A program made the position numbers and the translations under genes. Below, one piece after another: positions 7,501 to 17,133 of a stretch of DNA of 17,500 nt. Location: positions 1 through 17,500 of the forward strand of contig MCFG01000332.1 in NCBI GenBank assembly GCA_002104895.1, written 5' to 3'. The notes below the pieces were generated by a model. It ran no database searches. It saw only the letters and a program-made list of their open reading frames with translations, and was not told the origin of the DNA. Every line of letters starts with the position of its first letter. Positions within the stretch are counted from its first letter, which is position 1. Origin of the DNA: Anaeromyces robustus (taxonomy: Eukaryota; Neocallimastigomycota; Neocallimastigomycetes; Neocallimastigales; Neocallimastigaceae).

Positions 7501-8707
7501 CATTTTCCTTAACTTCAGTGACAACAGTTTCAACTGGAGCACTTTCAGTAACTACATTATCATTATAATAAGCTTGTTCTTCTGGAGTAAGCTTCTTTTC
7601 TTCACCTTTTTCAAATTTTTTGGCAATCTTTTCACCAGCATCACCAATAACTTGTTCAGCTTTTTCAACGGTTCCAGCAACACCATCCTTGAATTTCTTT
7701 AAAAGAGAAGAGGATTTAGCTGGAGCAGCTTCAGTAACAACTTCTTCTGGGTTAGTTTCATAAACTGCTTCAACAGTTTCAACAACTGGTTCAGTTTTAA
7801 CTTCAGTAACAACAGTTTCAACTGGACCAGCTTCAGTAACAATTTCATTTGGATTAGTTTCATAAACAACAGTTTCAACAACTGGTTCAACATTTTCCTT
7901 AACTTCAGTAACAACAGTTTCAACTGGAGCACCTTCAGTTACTACATTATCATTATAATAAGCTTGTTCTTCTGGAGTAAGCTTCTTTTCTTCACCCTTT
8001 TCAAATTTCTTGGCAATCTTTTCACCAGCATCACCAATAACTTGTTCAGCTTTTTCAACGGTTCCAGCAACACCATCCTTGAATTTCTTTAAAAGAGAAG
8101 AGGATTTAGCTGGAGCACCTTCAGTAACAACTTCATCTGGGTTAGTTTCATAAACAGTTTCAACAGTTTCAACAACTGGTTCAGTTTTAACTTCAGTAAC
8201 AACAGTTTCAACTGGACCTTGTTCAGTGGTAACATCATTATAATAATTTTGGTATACTGGAAGTCCAGAATTAGTTGTAGTAGTAGTTTCTACATTTTCT
8301 TCACCATTTGGTGAAATAATCTTGGTTACCTTAGTGACAACAGTTTCAACTGGACCTTCTTCAGTAACAACTTCAGTAGTTGTTGGGTTTTCTTCAGTAA
8401 CAACAGTTTCAACAACTGGAGCTGAAGGTGATGATGAAGTAGTTGTTTTAGTGGTTTTAGTTACAACCTTTTTAACTGGACCTTCTTCAGTTACAACTTC
8501 AGTAACAACTTCATTTTCACCTTCATCTTCATCATCTGTAACTTCTTCATAAACTTCCTTAATAATAGTAGTGACATTACCATCAACAATAACTTTAGCT
8601 CCATTAGCAACTTCTTGAGCTAATTTAGCATGAGTTTCAACATCATTATCATCGACGTATTCAACAACTTCTTCAACAATAACGTTTTCGTTCTTTGGGC
8701 TAGACAT
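4454..8707 (-). CDS. Giant repeat protein, N-terminal half (modular amphipathic-helix repeats)
   Basis: Open frame of 1417 codons from the ATG at 8707 (context TAAAAATG), the only Met in the frame. Residues 1-200 are an acidic, Val/Thr/Glu-rich head without a signal peptide. Next come two copies of a 130-residue unit (KSSSLLKKFK at 201 and 331). From about 460 to 1413 three elements alternate: a basic start (KPKKS[IL][FL]xKV), an amphipathic helix, and a spacer of the EPVVETVETVVTEVKDGVEP type. The helices are of two kinds: KVGDAFEKAGDK 11-mers ending KTKKKLTPEEK, and SVEKAEETIGNAGEKIAKK. I see no Arg or Trp, and the only Cys is in the last four residues (NCSN), read after the suspected frame break. 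The 11-residue period resembles LEA group 3, perilipin and synuclein helices that fold on membranes or during drying; that is analogy, not demonstrated homology. Lys is mostly AAG and Glu GAA, a strong bias suggesting high expression. Confidence 0.85.
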   Translation of the reverse strand: MSSPKNENVIVEEVVEYVDDNDVETHAKLAQEVANGAKVIVDGNVTTIIKEVYEEVTDDEDEGENEVVTEVVTEEGPVKKVVTKTTKTTTSSSPSAPVVETVVTEENPTTTEVVTEEGPVETVVTKVTKIISPNGEENVETTTTTNSGLPVYQNYYNDVTTEQGPVETVVTEVKTEPVVETVETVYETNPDEVVTEGAPAKSSSLLKKFKDGVAGTVEKAEQVIGDAGEKIAKKFEKGEEKKLTPEEQAYYNDNVVTEGAPVETVVTEVKENVEPVVETVVYETNPNEIVTEAGPVETVVTEVKTEPVVETVEAVYETNPEEVVTEAAPAKSSSLLKKFKDGVAGTVEKAEQVIGDAGEKIAKKFEKGEEKKLTPEEQAYYNDNVVTESAPVETVVTEVKENVEPVETKPEEVVTTTTTTTEVVTEAGPVETVVTEVKENVEQPVVEKVEEVVTEGAAPIKPKKSIFSKVKKTVEKAEEKIAKKFEKDDKDKVKTAADAAAEPVVETVETVVTEVKDDAEPVVEKIEETVTEATSPIKPKKSIFSKVGDKVGDAIEKTKKKLTPEEKEKVEEDPAEVVEVVETTPVVYSTEYTEFDENAYQPPKKSLLSKVGNKVGDAFDKATDKVEDAYEKTKKKLTSDKEKTEAKPVTEKVETVVTEVKDDVEPTVEKVEEVTTVKAPSKSKTILDKVKKTFNDSVEKAEETIGNAGEKIAKKLEKKNADVKDPAEPVTETVETVVTEVKDGVEPTVETVETVVTEVKEDGEPVVEKVDKVVTEKGPSKSKTILNKVKKTIGDSVEKASDKVGDAIEKTKKKLTPEEKAKTVDVNEATEPAVETVETVVTEVKDGVEPVVEKVEEVVETTSPTKPKKSLLTKVGDAFEKAGDKVGDAIEKTKKKLTPEEKAKTVDVDEAAEPVVETVETVVTEVKDGVEPVVEKVEEVTTEKVPSKSKTILDKVKKTFNDSVEKAEETIGNAGEKIAKKLEKKNADVKDPAEPVTETVETVVTEVKDGVEPVVEKVEEVVETTSPTKPKKSLFTKVGDAFEKAGDKVGDAFEKAGDKVGDAFEKTKKKLTPEEKAKTVDVDEAAEPVVETVETVVTEVKDGVEPVVEKVEEVVETTSPTKPKKSLLSKVGDAFEKAGDKVGDAFEKAGDKVGDAFEKTKKKLTPEEKAKTVDVDEATEPAVETVETVVTEVKDGVEPVVEKVEEVVETTSPTKPKKSLLTKVGDAFEKAGDKVGDAIEKTKKKLTPEEKAKTVDVDEAAEPVVETVETVVTEVKDDVEPVVEKVEEVTTEKVPSKSKTILDKVKKTFNDSVEKAEETIGNAGEKIAKKLEKKNADVKDPAEPVVETVETVVTEVKDGVEPVVEKVEEVVETTSPTKPKKSLFTKVGDAFEKAGDKVGDAFEKTKKKFEKDENCSN
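4503..5237 (-). repeat. Segmental duplication inside the gene, copy 1 (1047-bp offset)
   Basis: This segment matches 5550-6284 at a constant offset of 1047 bp (349 codons), with only about ten substitutions and no indel seen over roughly 735 bp. It carries KVGDAFEK helices, spacers and one IGNAGEKIAKK helix. The match ends near the frame junction on one side and where copy 2 diverges (about 6284) on the other. Confidence 0.8.
5214..5719 (-). repeat. Tandem 279-bp (93-residue) module
   Basis: The sequence beginning at 5214 recurs at 5493 with few changes until about 5719. The neighbouring module starting at 4968 is 246 bp, shorter by exactly 33 bp, which is one 11-residue helix repeat. Module length therefore varies in whole 11-mers. 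Confidence 0.8.
5550..6284 (-). repeat. Segmental duplication inside the gene, copy 2
   Basis: Partner of 4503-5237 at +1047 bp. The near identity extends through silent sites, so the duplication or a gene conversion is recent. A third, more diverged relative of its IGNAGEKIAKK part lies near 6559, 798 bp further on. Confidence 0.8.
6263..6358 (-). repeat. Chimeric helix module
   Basis: Residues 784-815 of the upstream frame begin like one helix type (TILNKVKKTIGDSVEKA) and finish like the other (SDKVGDAIEKTKKKL). The switch keeps the helical register, as expected from in-register recombination between the two repeat types. Confidence 0.6.
7491..8218 (-). repeat. Tandem 390-bp (130-residue) repeat near the N-terminus
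   Basis: 7491-7828 and 7881-8218 align at a constant offset of 390 bp with roughly ten to fifteen substitutions. Each encodes KSSSLLKKFKDGVAGTVEKA, the GDAGEKIAKKFEKGEEKKL helix and the AYYNDNVVTE turn. These older modules differ from the downstream KPKKS modules, so the gene grew by at least two separate duplication series. Confidence 0.8.
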
Positions 8708-8830
8708 TTTTAATATTTACTTTTAATTTAAATTTAAAAAAAAAAATATGTATATATAATAATAGTGTTTTTATAAAAAAGTATATGCTTAAATTTAAAA
8801 AAATTAAGTATTTTTTTTTTTCGAGGTTTT
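8708..8830 (-). promoter_or_regulatory. Probable core promoter / 5' UTR of the giant gene
   Basis: Directly upstream of the ATG on the minus strand lie A/T tracts, with TATAAAA at 8775-8769 (about 65 bases before the ATG) and a run of alternating T and A at about 8750-8758. The start context TAAAAATG has A at -3, favourable for fungal initiation. TATA-like strings are common in this composition, so only the location supports the call. Confidence 0.35.
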
Positions 8831-9048
8831 TTTTTATTTTTTTTTTTGCCTGTATGCTTTATTTATTTGACTTTCTAAAAAAAATATTGTCTTAAATATA
8901 TATCTATTTAAATCTATTAAATAAAATATTTACTTTAGAATATATTTAAATTATAAAAAAAATTGATAGTATATATTGAAAAAAATATTAAAATACAATA
9001 AATAAAAATGTGTCAGAGTATTTTTTTTTTTATTTATTATTTTTGTTA

Positions 9049-9065
9049 ACGTGTGTATACGTGTG
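9049..9065. promoter_or_regulatory. Paired ACGTGTG boxes upstream of the gene
   Basis: Two identical ACGTGTG heptamers start at 9049 and 9059, ten bases (one helical turn) apart, about 342-358 bp upstream of the ATG at 8707. They form the clearest G/C island in the upstream region. ACGTG cores are bound by bZIP and bHLH factors in fungi and plants; binding here is inferred. Confidence 0.35.
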
Positions 9066-9376
9066 GTTTTGAAATGTAAATTTTATATATATAAAATATA
9101 TTTTTGTTTTTTTTGTTTTGTTTTTTTTTTTTTTGTTTTGTTTTGTTTTTGTTTATATAAAAAAAATGTTTGATAATTTTATATAATTTTTATTAAAAAA
9201 AATTATTATTTCTTAAATTTTAAATGTAAAATGTTTATATGTTTTATTTATATTACAAAGTAAAGAAAAAATACAAATATTTTTCTTTTTCTTTTTTTTT
9301 TTAATTAATATCCTTTATTACAAAAAGGGAGCTTATTTCAAGCTTAAATTAGATATTTTTAAATATGCTAGAGTAG

Positions 9377-9402
<26 letters not shown>
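9377..9402. repeat. Poly-A tract (26 bp)
   Basis: An uninterrupted run of A on the plus strand. No retroposed gene body precedes it, so it is read as a simple homopolymer rather than the tail of a retrotransposon. Confidence 0.8.
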
Positions 9403-9407
<5 letters not shown>

Positions 9408-10726
9408 ATATCTTCCTTTATATCTTAAAAAATTATAAAAAAAATGAAAAAATTTTTAAATACAATATAAATAACTTGTTTATATTACTATATAATTTTT
9501 TTTACATTAAATTTATATAATAATTAATTAATAATATATATTAAAATATTCGTAATATTAATGTCAAATTATTAAATAAAAATAATTATTAATACATAAT
9601 TATTTAATATATGTTTTAATATTAATAATATATTATAATAATATATTATGTTAAATATATATAAAACAAAAATAATTAATTATCCTTCCTTTTTTTTCTT
9701 ATTTACTATAATTTAAATAATAGAATTTTTTTTTTTTTATAACAATAAATAAATATAAATAAATTATATGGATGAAAATATTATAAAAAACATATTCTAT
9801 AGATTATATATTATATTATATATTATGTTAATATAAATATGGAAAAATTCAATTGATTTTATTTTATTTATTAATATATTTTTATTATTTACTTGTATAT
9901 TAATATATTATCCAATTTATTTTATAACATGAAAATATATACATATTTTAATTATTTACATATATTATAATAATATTATAATATATTGATTATATAAGAT
10001 AGAACCTTATTAAGAACCAATATTTAATGCCACAATTCTATTATATACAAAATGTAAAAAAAAAAAATTTTTAAAAAAAATTCCTTACTTAATTATTTAT
10101 TTTAAATTTTTATATATTTTATTATATTATTATGTATATAATATATATATAATAAATATATTATAAATATTAAAATAATTAATATTAAAGTATATTTTTT
10201 TATATTCTAAATAATAAAATTTAATTAGTTGATAGAAATGATATATTGGATAAATATTAATAATTTTTATTTAATTATATAATTAATAATATAAAATCCA
10301 TTATAAGTAATATATTATAATTAATTCTAATATATTTTATATTGATATATTATTTGCCTTATAATTTATATTTTTATATATCTTAAATTTTTTATTAAAT
10401 AATATATTATGAATAATTTTTTTATATATTTTAAATAATAAAAATAATAATATTTTTAATTTAAAATTTTTATTTTTTATTTTTATTTTTATTTTTTTAT
10501 TTCTTTTAACTTTTTTTTTTTTATTAAAAATGACTATTTAATAATTTTTAAATATAAAAAATGGAAAATTTTGTAATACATTAAAATATAATCTAATATA
10601 TATAACCATATAATAAACAATTATTTAATTTAAATTAAAATATGCAAAATGAATAATACTTATTTAATAATAGTTAATAAATAATAAATAAAAAATAAAA
10701 AAACATTTTACTTAACTTTTTTTTTT

Positions 10727-10728
<2 letters not shown>

Positions 10729-10763
<35 letters not shown>
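10729..10763. repeat. (TTTA)n array, short
   Basis: About eight TTTA units, plus-strand T-rich orientation. Confidence 0.8.
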
Positions 10764-10767
<4 letters not shown>

Positions 10768-10918
10768 TATTATATTATAATTAGTTTTGTGTAACGTTAT
10801 TCTCACATTATATTACTAAAATTCTAACCTTTAAAATAAAAAAGCAATTTGTGAAACATTTAAAGAAAAAATTAAAAAAATTCTCAAAACTTTTATTTTT
10901 TTATATTCATATTATTAT

Positions 10919-10938
10919 AAAAAAAAAAAAAAAAAAAA
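10919..10938. repeat. Poly-A tract (20 bp)
   Basis: Homopolymer run of A with no associated element. Confidence 0.75.
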
Positions 10939-11520
10939 GAAAAAAACCCAAAATATATAAAAAAAATTCCTTATTTTTTATTTATTATTTTTTAATTTTA
11001 CATTAATTAATTCATATTTCTGTATTTATATTTGTTATAATTTATAACTATGTAAAATTTAAATATTATAACAAAGTAACTTAATACATTTTTATATCAC
11101 AAAAATAAAGATAGAAAAAAAAACTTTAAAATATTTATTATTACCAGTATAATTATTATTATTTTTTTGAACCTTTATAATTATAATTAATTAATAATTA
11201 ATAAATAATGTATATATATGTTTGAAATAACTTTTATTATAAAACTTACTTATTATTTATTTTTTCATCTAATAAATAGTATATTTTTATTAAACAAAAT
11301 CGATATTTCAATCAATTATAAAGAAATAATATAAAGTGTCAATTACAACCACAATAAATATATAAAGTTTTTTCTTTTCAATAGTAAACATATTAACATT
11401 ATTTAAGATAATAATTTATTTACAATATACTAATTCTTTTTTCATCTTTCTTTTAATCATCATTAATTTGTTAATTAATTTTTGTATATTAAATCAACAA
11501 AATAAAAATTAAAATTAGAT

Positions 11521-11556
11521 TAAAAATAAAAATAAAAATAAAAATAAAAATAAAAT
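11521..11556. repeat. (AAAAAT)n microsatellite
   Basis: Five to six units of a TAAAAA hexamer in a row, the longest A-rich hexamer array in the window. Confidence 0.75.
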
Positions 11557-11980
11557 ATAATAAAAAAATAATTATTATAAACTAATAATTATTAAATTAA
11601 TATAAATATTAATATTTATATATTTATATATTTATAAATTTATTTATATATTTATATAAATATTTTTAACTTTTGAATTTTAATTGACGAAAAATTAAAT
11701 CATTTTCTATAGTCATTAAATAATAATTATGTAAACTTCTTTGAAAAAGAATATGAACTTTTTCATTTTCTAATAAAAATAAACATGAATATAAAGGTTT
11801 GTTGCATCAGTTTTAGTTTTATAATATAATTTTATTGTTATAATAAGTAATTAAAAAATAATTTATAGATTATATAATAAATATTCTAATTATTTTAATT
11901 AAAGGTATAATTTATTTATTTAGTTATTTATTTTTTTATTTATTTATTAACTTATATATATATATAATTATTTATTTAAT

Positions 11981-12010
11981 ATTTATTTATTTATTTATTT
12001 ATTTATTTAT
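11981..12010. repeat. (TTTA)n array, short
   Basis: About seven perfect units flanked by imperfect ones. Confidence 0.75.
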
Positions 12011-12252
12011 TATTTATTTTCATAATTTAACTCACTTTTTTTATGATACATATACAGATACATATATAATTTTTTTTTAATTCTATAAAAAATATTTAAT
12101 AATAATGTTATTATATTAATAAAATAAAAAGTAATATATTATAACTGTCTTTTTTTTTTTTTCAATGATTTTCATTAATTTATTTTTTCCATTCTTCTTT
12201 ATTATTATAAAATTTTTCCTGTTTCTTTTTTTTTTAAAAAAAAGAAATATAT

Positions 12253-12258
12253 CACGTG
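12253..12258. promoter_or_regulatory. Isolated CACGTG (E-box-like) palindrome
   Basis: CACGTG sits inside the 8-bp palindrome TCACGTGA. Four G/C bases together are rare in this A/T desert. CACGTG is the classical bHLH site (Cbf1/Pho4 type in fungi). No gene adjoins it, so a function is unsupported. Confidence 0.2.
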
Positions 12259-13048
12259 AATTATATTTAAAGTTTTTTAAGTTTGATTAAATATGTTGTA
12301 ATATATTTTAATTAATTATAATATATTAAATCATATAATTTTACTTTTTTTTATTCAATTGTAAATTAAAAAAAAAAGCTTATTTTTTCTATCAACACAA
12401 AAAATAAAAAAATTTTGAAACATTTTCAATATATATTGTAATAGATTGGCTTTATTGAAAATAATATATTATAATATTTTGTTTCCATAAATTTAAAAAA
12501 AAAAATTAAAAAAAAAAAAAAATTATTATTAAAAATAAAAAAGTTTAGATGCTTAAAGACAAATAAAATAAAATAGAATAAAATAAAAATATGATTAATT
12601 ATTATAAAATAAAACATAAAACAACTAAAATAAAATAATTAAAAAAAAACTTTTCCATCTTTATTTATATAATTTATTCATTGATTCATTAAGAAATACT
12701 AAATTAAAATAATCAAATAAATATCATTATTTATTTAGATATTATAAAAAAATAGGTTTATTTAATATCTATTCATTTGGTAAATAAATATTCAAAATTC
12801 ATATATTATATAATAATATAAGGCAAGACTTACACAAATAAAAAAAAAAAAAACTACTGAGAATAGAAATAATTAAATTATTTTTAGAAAAATAAAAATA
12901 AAAAAAAAAAGTGTAAATTGATAACTTTAATATTTTATATTATTATTATTATTTATACTTTTATATATATAATATTCAAACTATTATATTTATATTCTTT
13001 ATGAACTGAAATCTTTAAATCCTCATTATAAATAAATATAAAGTAAAC

Positions 13049-13050
<2 letters not shown>

Positions 13051-13142
<92 letters not shown>
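13051..13142. repeat. (TTTA)n array leading into the 177-bp tandem repeat
   Basis: About 23 perfect TTTA units, directly followed by the first TAGTCATTTA of the tandem repeat, with which the array is continuous. Confidence 0.9.
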
Positions 13143-13144
<2 letters not shown>

Positions 13145-13266
13145 GTCATTTATTTATTTATTTATTTATTTATTTATATATTGTCATAAATAGCTATATC
13201 ATATATCACTTAATCATTCGATTTTTTAATATTTTATATTTATCATTATATTACTTTATTTATTTT

Positions 13267-13321
<55 letters not shown>

Positions 13322-13443
13322 GTCATTTATTTATTTATTTATTTATTTATTTATATATTGTCATAAATAGCTATATCATATATCACTTAATCATTCGATT
13401 TTTTAATATTTTATATTTATCATTATATTACTTTATTTATTTT

Positions 13444-13498
<55 letters not shown>

Positions 13499-13622
13499 GT
13501 CATTTATTTATTTATTTATTTATTTATTTATATATTGTCATAAATAGCTATATCATATATCACTTAATCATTCGATTTTTTAATATTTTATATTTATCAT
13601 TATATTACTTTATTTATTTTTT

Positions 13623-13681
<59 letters not shown>
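13143..13681. repeat. Three-copy 177-bp tandem repeat with embedded TTTA arrays
   Basis: Units begin at TAGTCATTTA at 13143, 13320 and 13497, exactly 177 bp apart. Each holds a short TTTA array, a unique core of about 85 bp (containing the palindrome ATAGCTAT and CACTTAATCATTCGATTTTT) and a long TTTA array. Copies 1 and 2 look identical, including the number of TTTA units; copy 3 has two extra T in its T-run and ends in TTTA then ACAATATA. No coding potential or transposon ends were seen. Confidence 0.9.
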
Positions 13682-14415
<734 letters not shown>

Positions 14416-15531
14416 GATATTAATTATTTTATTAGTTCAAGATCAACTAATTTTATGTTAAATAATTGTTTTGGATTCAACTTTTATTTATTTTCCAGAA
14501 TACAACGAATAATATAATTTTTATATAAATTATATATTGTATAATGTATTTATTAATATATCTGTTTATTTATTTATTAATTTATCTTTTTATGGAAATC
14601 TTTTATCATATTTTGTTTTTTATTGCTTTTTTCCTATTTATTTTAATATAACAAAATTACTCACAAGGACGTGACTTAATTTTAATTTAATTTAATTAAA
14701 ATTAATTTAAATAAAAAAAAAGTTAAAATGAATAACAAAATAACAAAAAACAAAAAACAAAAATAAATAAATAACAAAAAATAAATAACAAAATAAATAA
14801 CAAAATAAAATAAATAACAAAAATATTTTTATTAAAAAAAATAAACCGCTTTTATTACTATGATTTATTATTATTTATTATTATCTAAATCTTTGTTTAT
14901 TTAGGTTATTTTTTTTTATAAATAAGTATTTTTATACCATAATTTAATAATAAAAATTAATAATAAATATATAAATAAATAAATATAAGAAATTTAAAAA
15001 TATAGTATTATTATGATTAAATAAGTATTTTTGTTTATATTTATCAAATATCAATTCTATCAACCATAAACTATTAACTATTAACTCTATCAATTCTATC
15101 AACTCTATCATAAATAAATAAATAATTAAATACTGATATGATTTGAATATAAATAATCAATTATTATCAAAAATATCTTTATTTAGTTTTTTTTTTTTTT
15201 TAAAAAAAAAAAATTTACAATAAATAAATAAATAAAAAATAAATAAAAAATTATCAATATCAAATAATAAATAATAAATGAGGCAATAAAAATTTAATCA
15301 TTTTATAAATACAATAAAATATAATAAATTATAAATAAATCATAAAATATTTATTATTTTTATATATAAAAGTAAAAATATAAAAAAATAATAAAATAAT
15401 TAAAGTTTAAACTGTTACATTAAAAAAGAATAAAATAATTTTATATTTTGATATATAAAAGGAAATACTAAAAAAAACAAAACAAAAAAAAATTAATTTT
15501 TCCTAAAAATATTTTATTTATTTATTCATTT

Positions 15532-15533
<2 letters not shown>
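14416..15533. other. Gene-free A/T region with A-rich simple repeats
   Basis: Contains AACAAAATAAAT-type runs (about 14738-14824), AATAAATAAATA tracts (about 15220-15260) and repeated TCTATCAA/TCAATTCTATCAA motifs at about 15050-15110. No gene is recognised. Confidence 0.5.
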
Positions 15534-15571
<38 letters not shown>

Positions 15572-15621
15572 TATTTATTTACTTTATTTATTATATTATA
15601 TTATATTATATTATATTATAT
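15534..15621. repeat. (TTTA)n followed by (ATATT)n
   Basis: About ten TTTA units to 15573, a short interruption, then a TTATA pentamer array at about 15589-15621. Confidence 0.8.
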
Positions 15622-15785
15622 GACATTCTAATATATTACATTCATTATCTTTTCTCGAAAAATATATTAAATATATAATTATGCATACTAACATAAAATC
15701 ATATGTGAATGATAAATATTTAATATTTCATAAATTATAAATTAAATTAATTATCGAAAATTAATATCAAAGTTTTTATTTTTTA

Positions 15786-15943
15786 TTATCATTATTATTA
15801 CTATTATTATTATTTAAAATTATTATTATTGATATGATTATTATTATTGATATTATTATTATTGATATTATTATTATTGATATTATTATTATTATTGATA
15901 TTATTATTATTATTGATATTATTATTATTATTATTATTATTTT
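15786..15943. repeat. (ATT)n microsatellite with periodic GAT interruptions
   Basis: ATT trinucleotides interrupted by GAT every 15-18 bases between about 15829 and 15920. Translation gives only Ile with regular Asp, so it is an interrupted microsatellite and not a gene. The regular interruption suggests duplication of a 15/18-bp higher-order unit. Confidence 0.8.
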
Positions 15944-15990
15944 CTCTAATTATATAACCTATTTTATTTTATTTCGTTTATTTTCTTTTC

Positions 15991-16012
15991 TTTTTTTTTT
16001 TTTTTTTTTTTT
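15991..16012. repeat. Poly-T tract (22 bp)
   Basis: An uninterrupted T run within a T/C-rich stretch (about 15975-16060) that stands out from the surrounding A/T sequence. Confidence 0.75.
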
Positions 16013-16059
16013 CCTTTTCTCTTTTTTATTTACACATCTTATTTTTCTTTTTTTTTTTA

Positions 16060-16656
16060 AACTTATCAAAAAAAAAAAATTAAATATAAAAATATTTTTT
16101 CCATTATAAATTTTTAAAGTTGAGCATGGCCTTTGATAAAATTATTAATATATATTGTAATATATTTGATTTATATATTAAATTAAATTAAATAACAATA
16201 TTTTGTGTCATCTTTAAATATATAAAAATTTTCAATTTAAACTTTTTATAATTCAGATATAAAAGGTTAGAGTTAATTTGATCTTAGTATGCTTTATCCA
16301 ATATAAAGATAAAAAAAAATGTTACAAAAAACATATCATTAAAATATTAAAAAAAAATAAAATAAAATAAAAATAATAAGAAAAAAAAAAGTTAAGATCA
16401 TTTAAATATATAATTATATATATTTATAATATATATTTATAAAATGTATACCATATATATAAGAAGATGACATATAAAATAGGAATAATAATGATATACA
16501 TTTATCATTTATAATATATACATATATAGTAATAGTATACATTTAGTATATCTTATGTGATTTTAATTTTAATATATTTAATGAGATATTTAAGATATAG
16601 AGACAAGGGTTAGAAAATTTGTTACTAATAACAATAGATTAATATACAAAAAAAAA
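16060..16656. other. Gene-free A/T region
   Basis: Mostly non-repetitive A/T sequence. A less A/T-rich island at 16118-16134 contains ATGGCC, but the frame closes after about 21 codons. No RNA gene signature is seen. Confidence 0.5.
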
Positions 16657-16661
16657 GTGTT

Positions 16662-16795
16662 AATGATTATAATTATTATAATTATTATAACTATTATCAT
16701 TTTTATCTATTTCATTATTATTATAATAATCATAATTATTATAATATTATTACAATTATTATCATTTTTTATCTGTTTTATTATTATTAATTATA
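16662..16795. repeat. ATT/ATA trinucleotide repeat with a duplicated segment
   Basis: AATTATTATA-type repeats surround two related segments, ATTATCATTTTTATCT (near 16693) and ATTATCATTTTTTATCTG (near 16757). The open frame across it is Ile-only and not credible as a gene. Confidence 0.65.
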
Positions 16796-17080
16796 ATTGT
16801 AAAAATGTTAACATTAAATTTATAAATCATAACTATACTTAATAATGGTTTAATAATCATTTTAAAAAAGAGTAATATATATAATATTTCTTTCTCAATT
16901 TCTTAAAAAGTTTTAAATAAAAAGATAATAATAAAAGGATAGATAAATTTATTCTTTAATTTATTTAAATTAAATATACTTTTCTATTTTAATTTCATTT
17001 TATTTATTTATAAATATATTAATATTAATTGATAATTTTTTTCTTTAAATAAACTAATTATTATTCCATTTATTTATCTA

Positions 17081-17081
17081 T

Positions 17082-17132
<51 letters not shown>

Positions 17133-17133
17133 T
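17081..17133. repeat. (TTTA)n array
   Basis: About 13 perfect units, plus-strand T-rich orientation, preceded by an imperfect unit (TTTATCTA). Confidence 0.85.

Larger units (their letters stand above)
9067..13049. other. Long gene-free A/T region
   Basis: About 4 kb of nearly pure A/T on both strands. Stops occur densely in every frame; the only longer frame (12426-12617, minus) is a Phe/Ile string expected from poly-A/T. No tRNA, rRNA or conserved coding signature was seen. Slightly less A/T-rich islands, such as 9325-9347, 9994-10034 and 10780-10860, show no recognisable gene. Confidence 0.6.

Noticed and set aside
9377-9402. Poly-A tail of a LINE/SINE insertion
   Set aside because: No element body, internal promoter or target-site duplication is visible next to it; poly-A and poly-T runs are common throughout.
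12426-12617. 63-codon minus-strand frame
   Set aside because: Phe/Ile/Asn string from A/T-rich DNA; no motif and no neighbouring gene context.
13051-13681. CRISPR array or transposon
   Set aside because: The repeated units are tandem and contiguous with simple TTTA arrays, with no variable spacers, terminal inverted repeats or open frame.
14431-14451. 7-bp stem with 7-base loop (ATTAGTT / AACTAAT) suggesting a tRNA arm
   Set aside because: No matching D-arm, anticodon arm or acceptor stem nearby, and short A/T hairpins are frequent here by chance.
15834-16109. 91-codon frame of Ile with regular Asp, then Phe-rich
   Set aside because: Direct translation of an ATT/GAT microsatellite and a poly-T tract; no protein-like composition.
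16657-16842. 61-codon Ile-rich frame
   Set aside because: Translation of ATT/ATA trinucleotide repeats.
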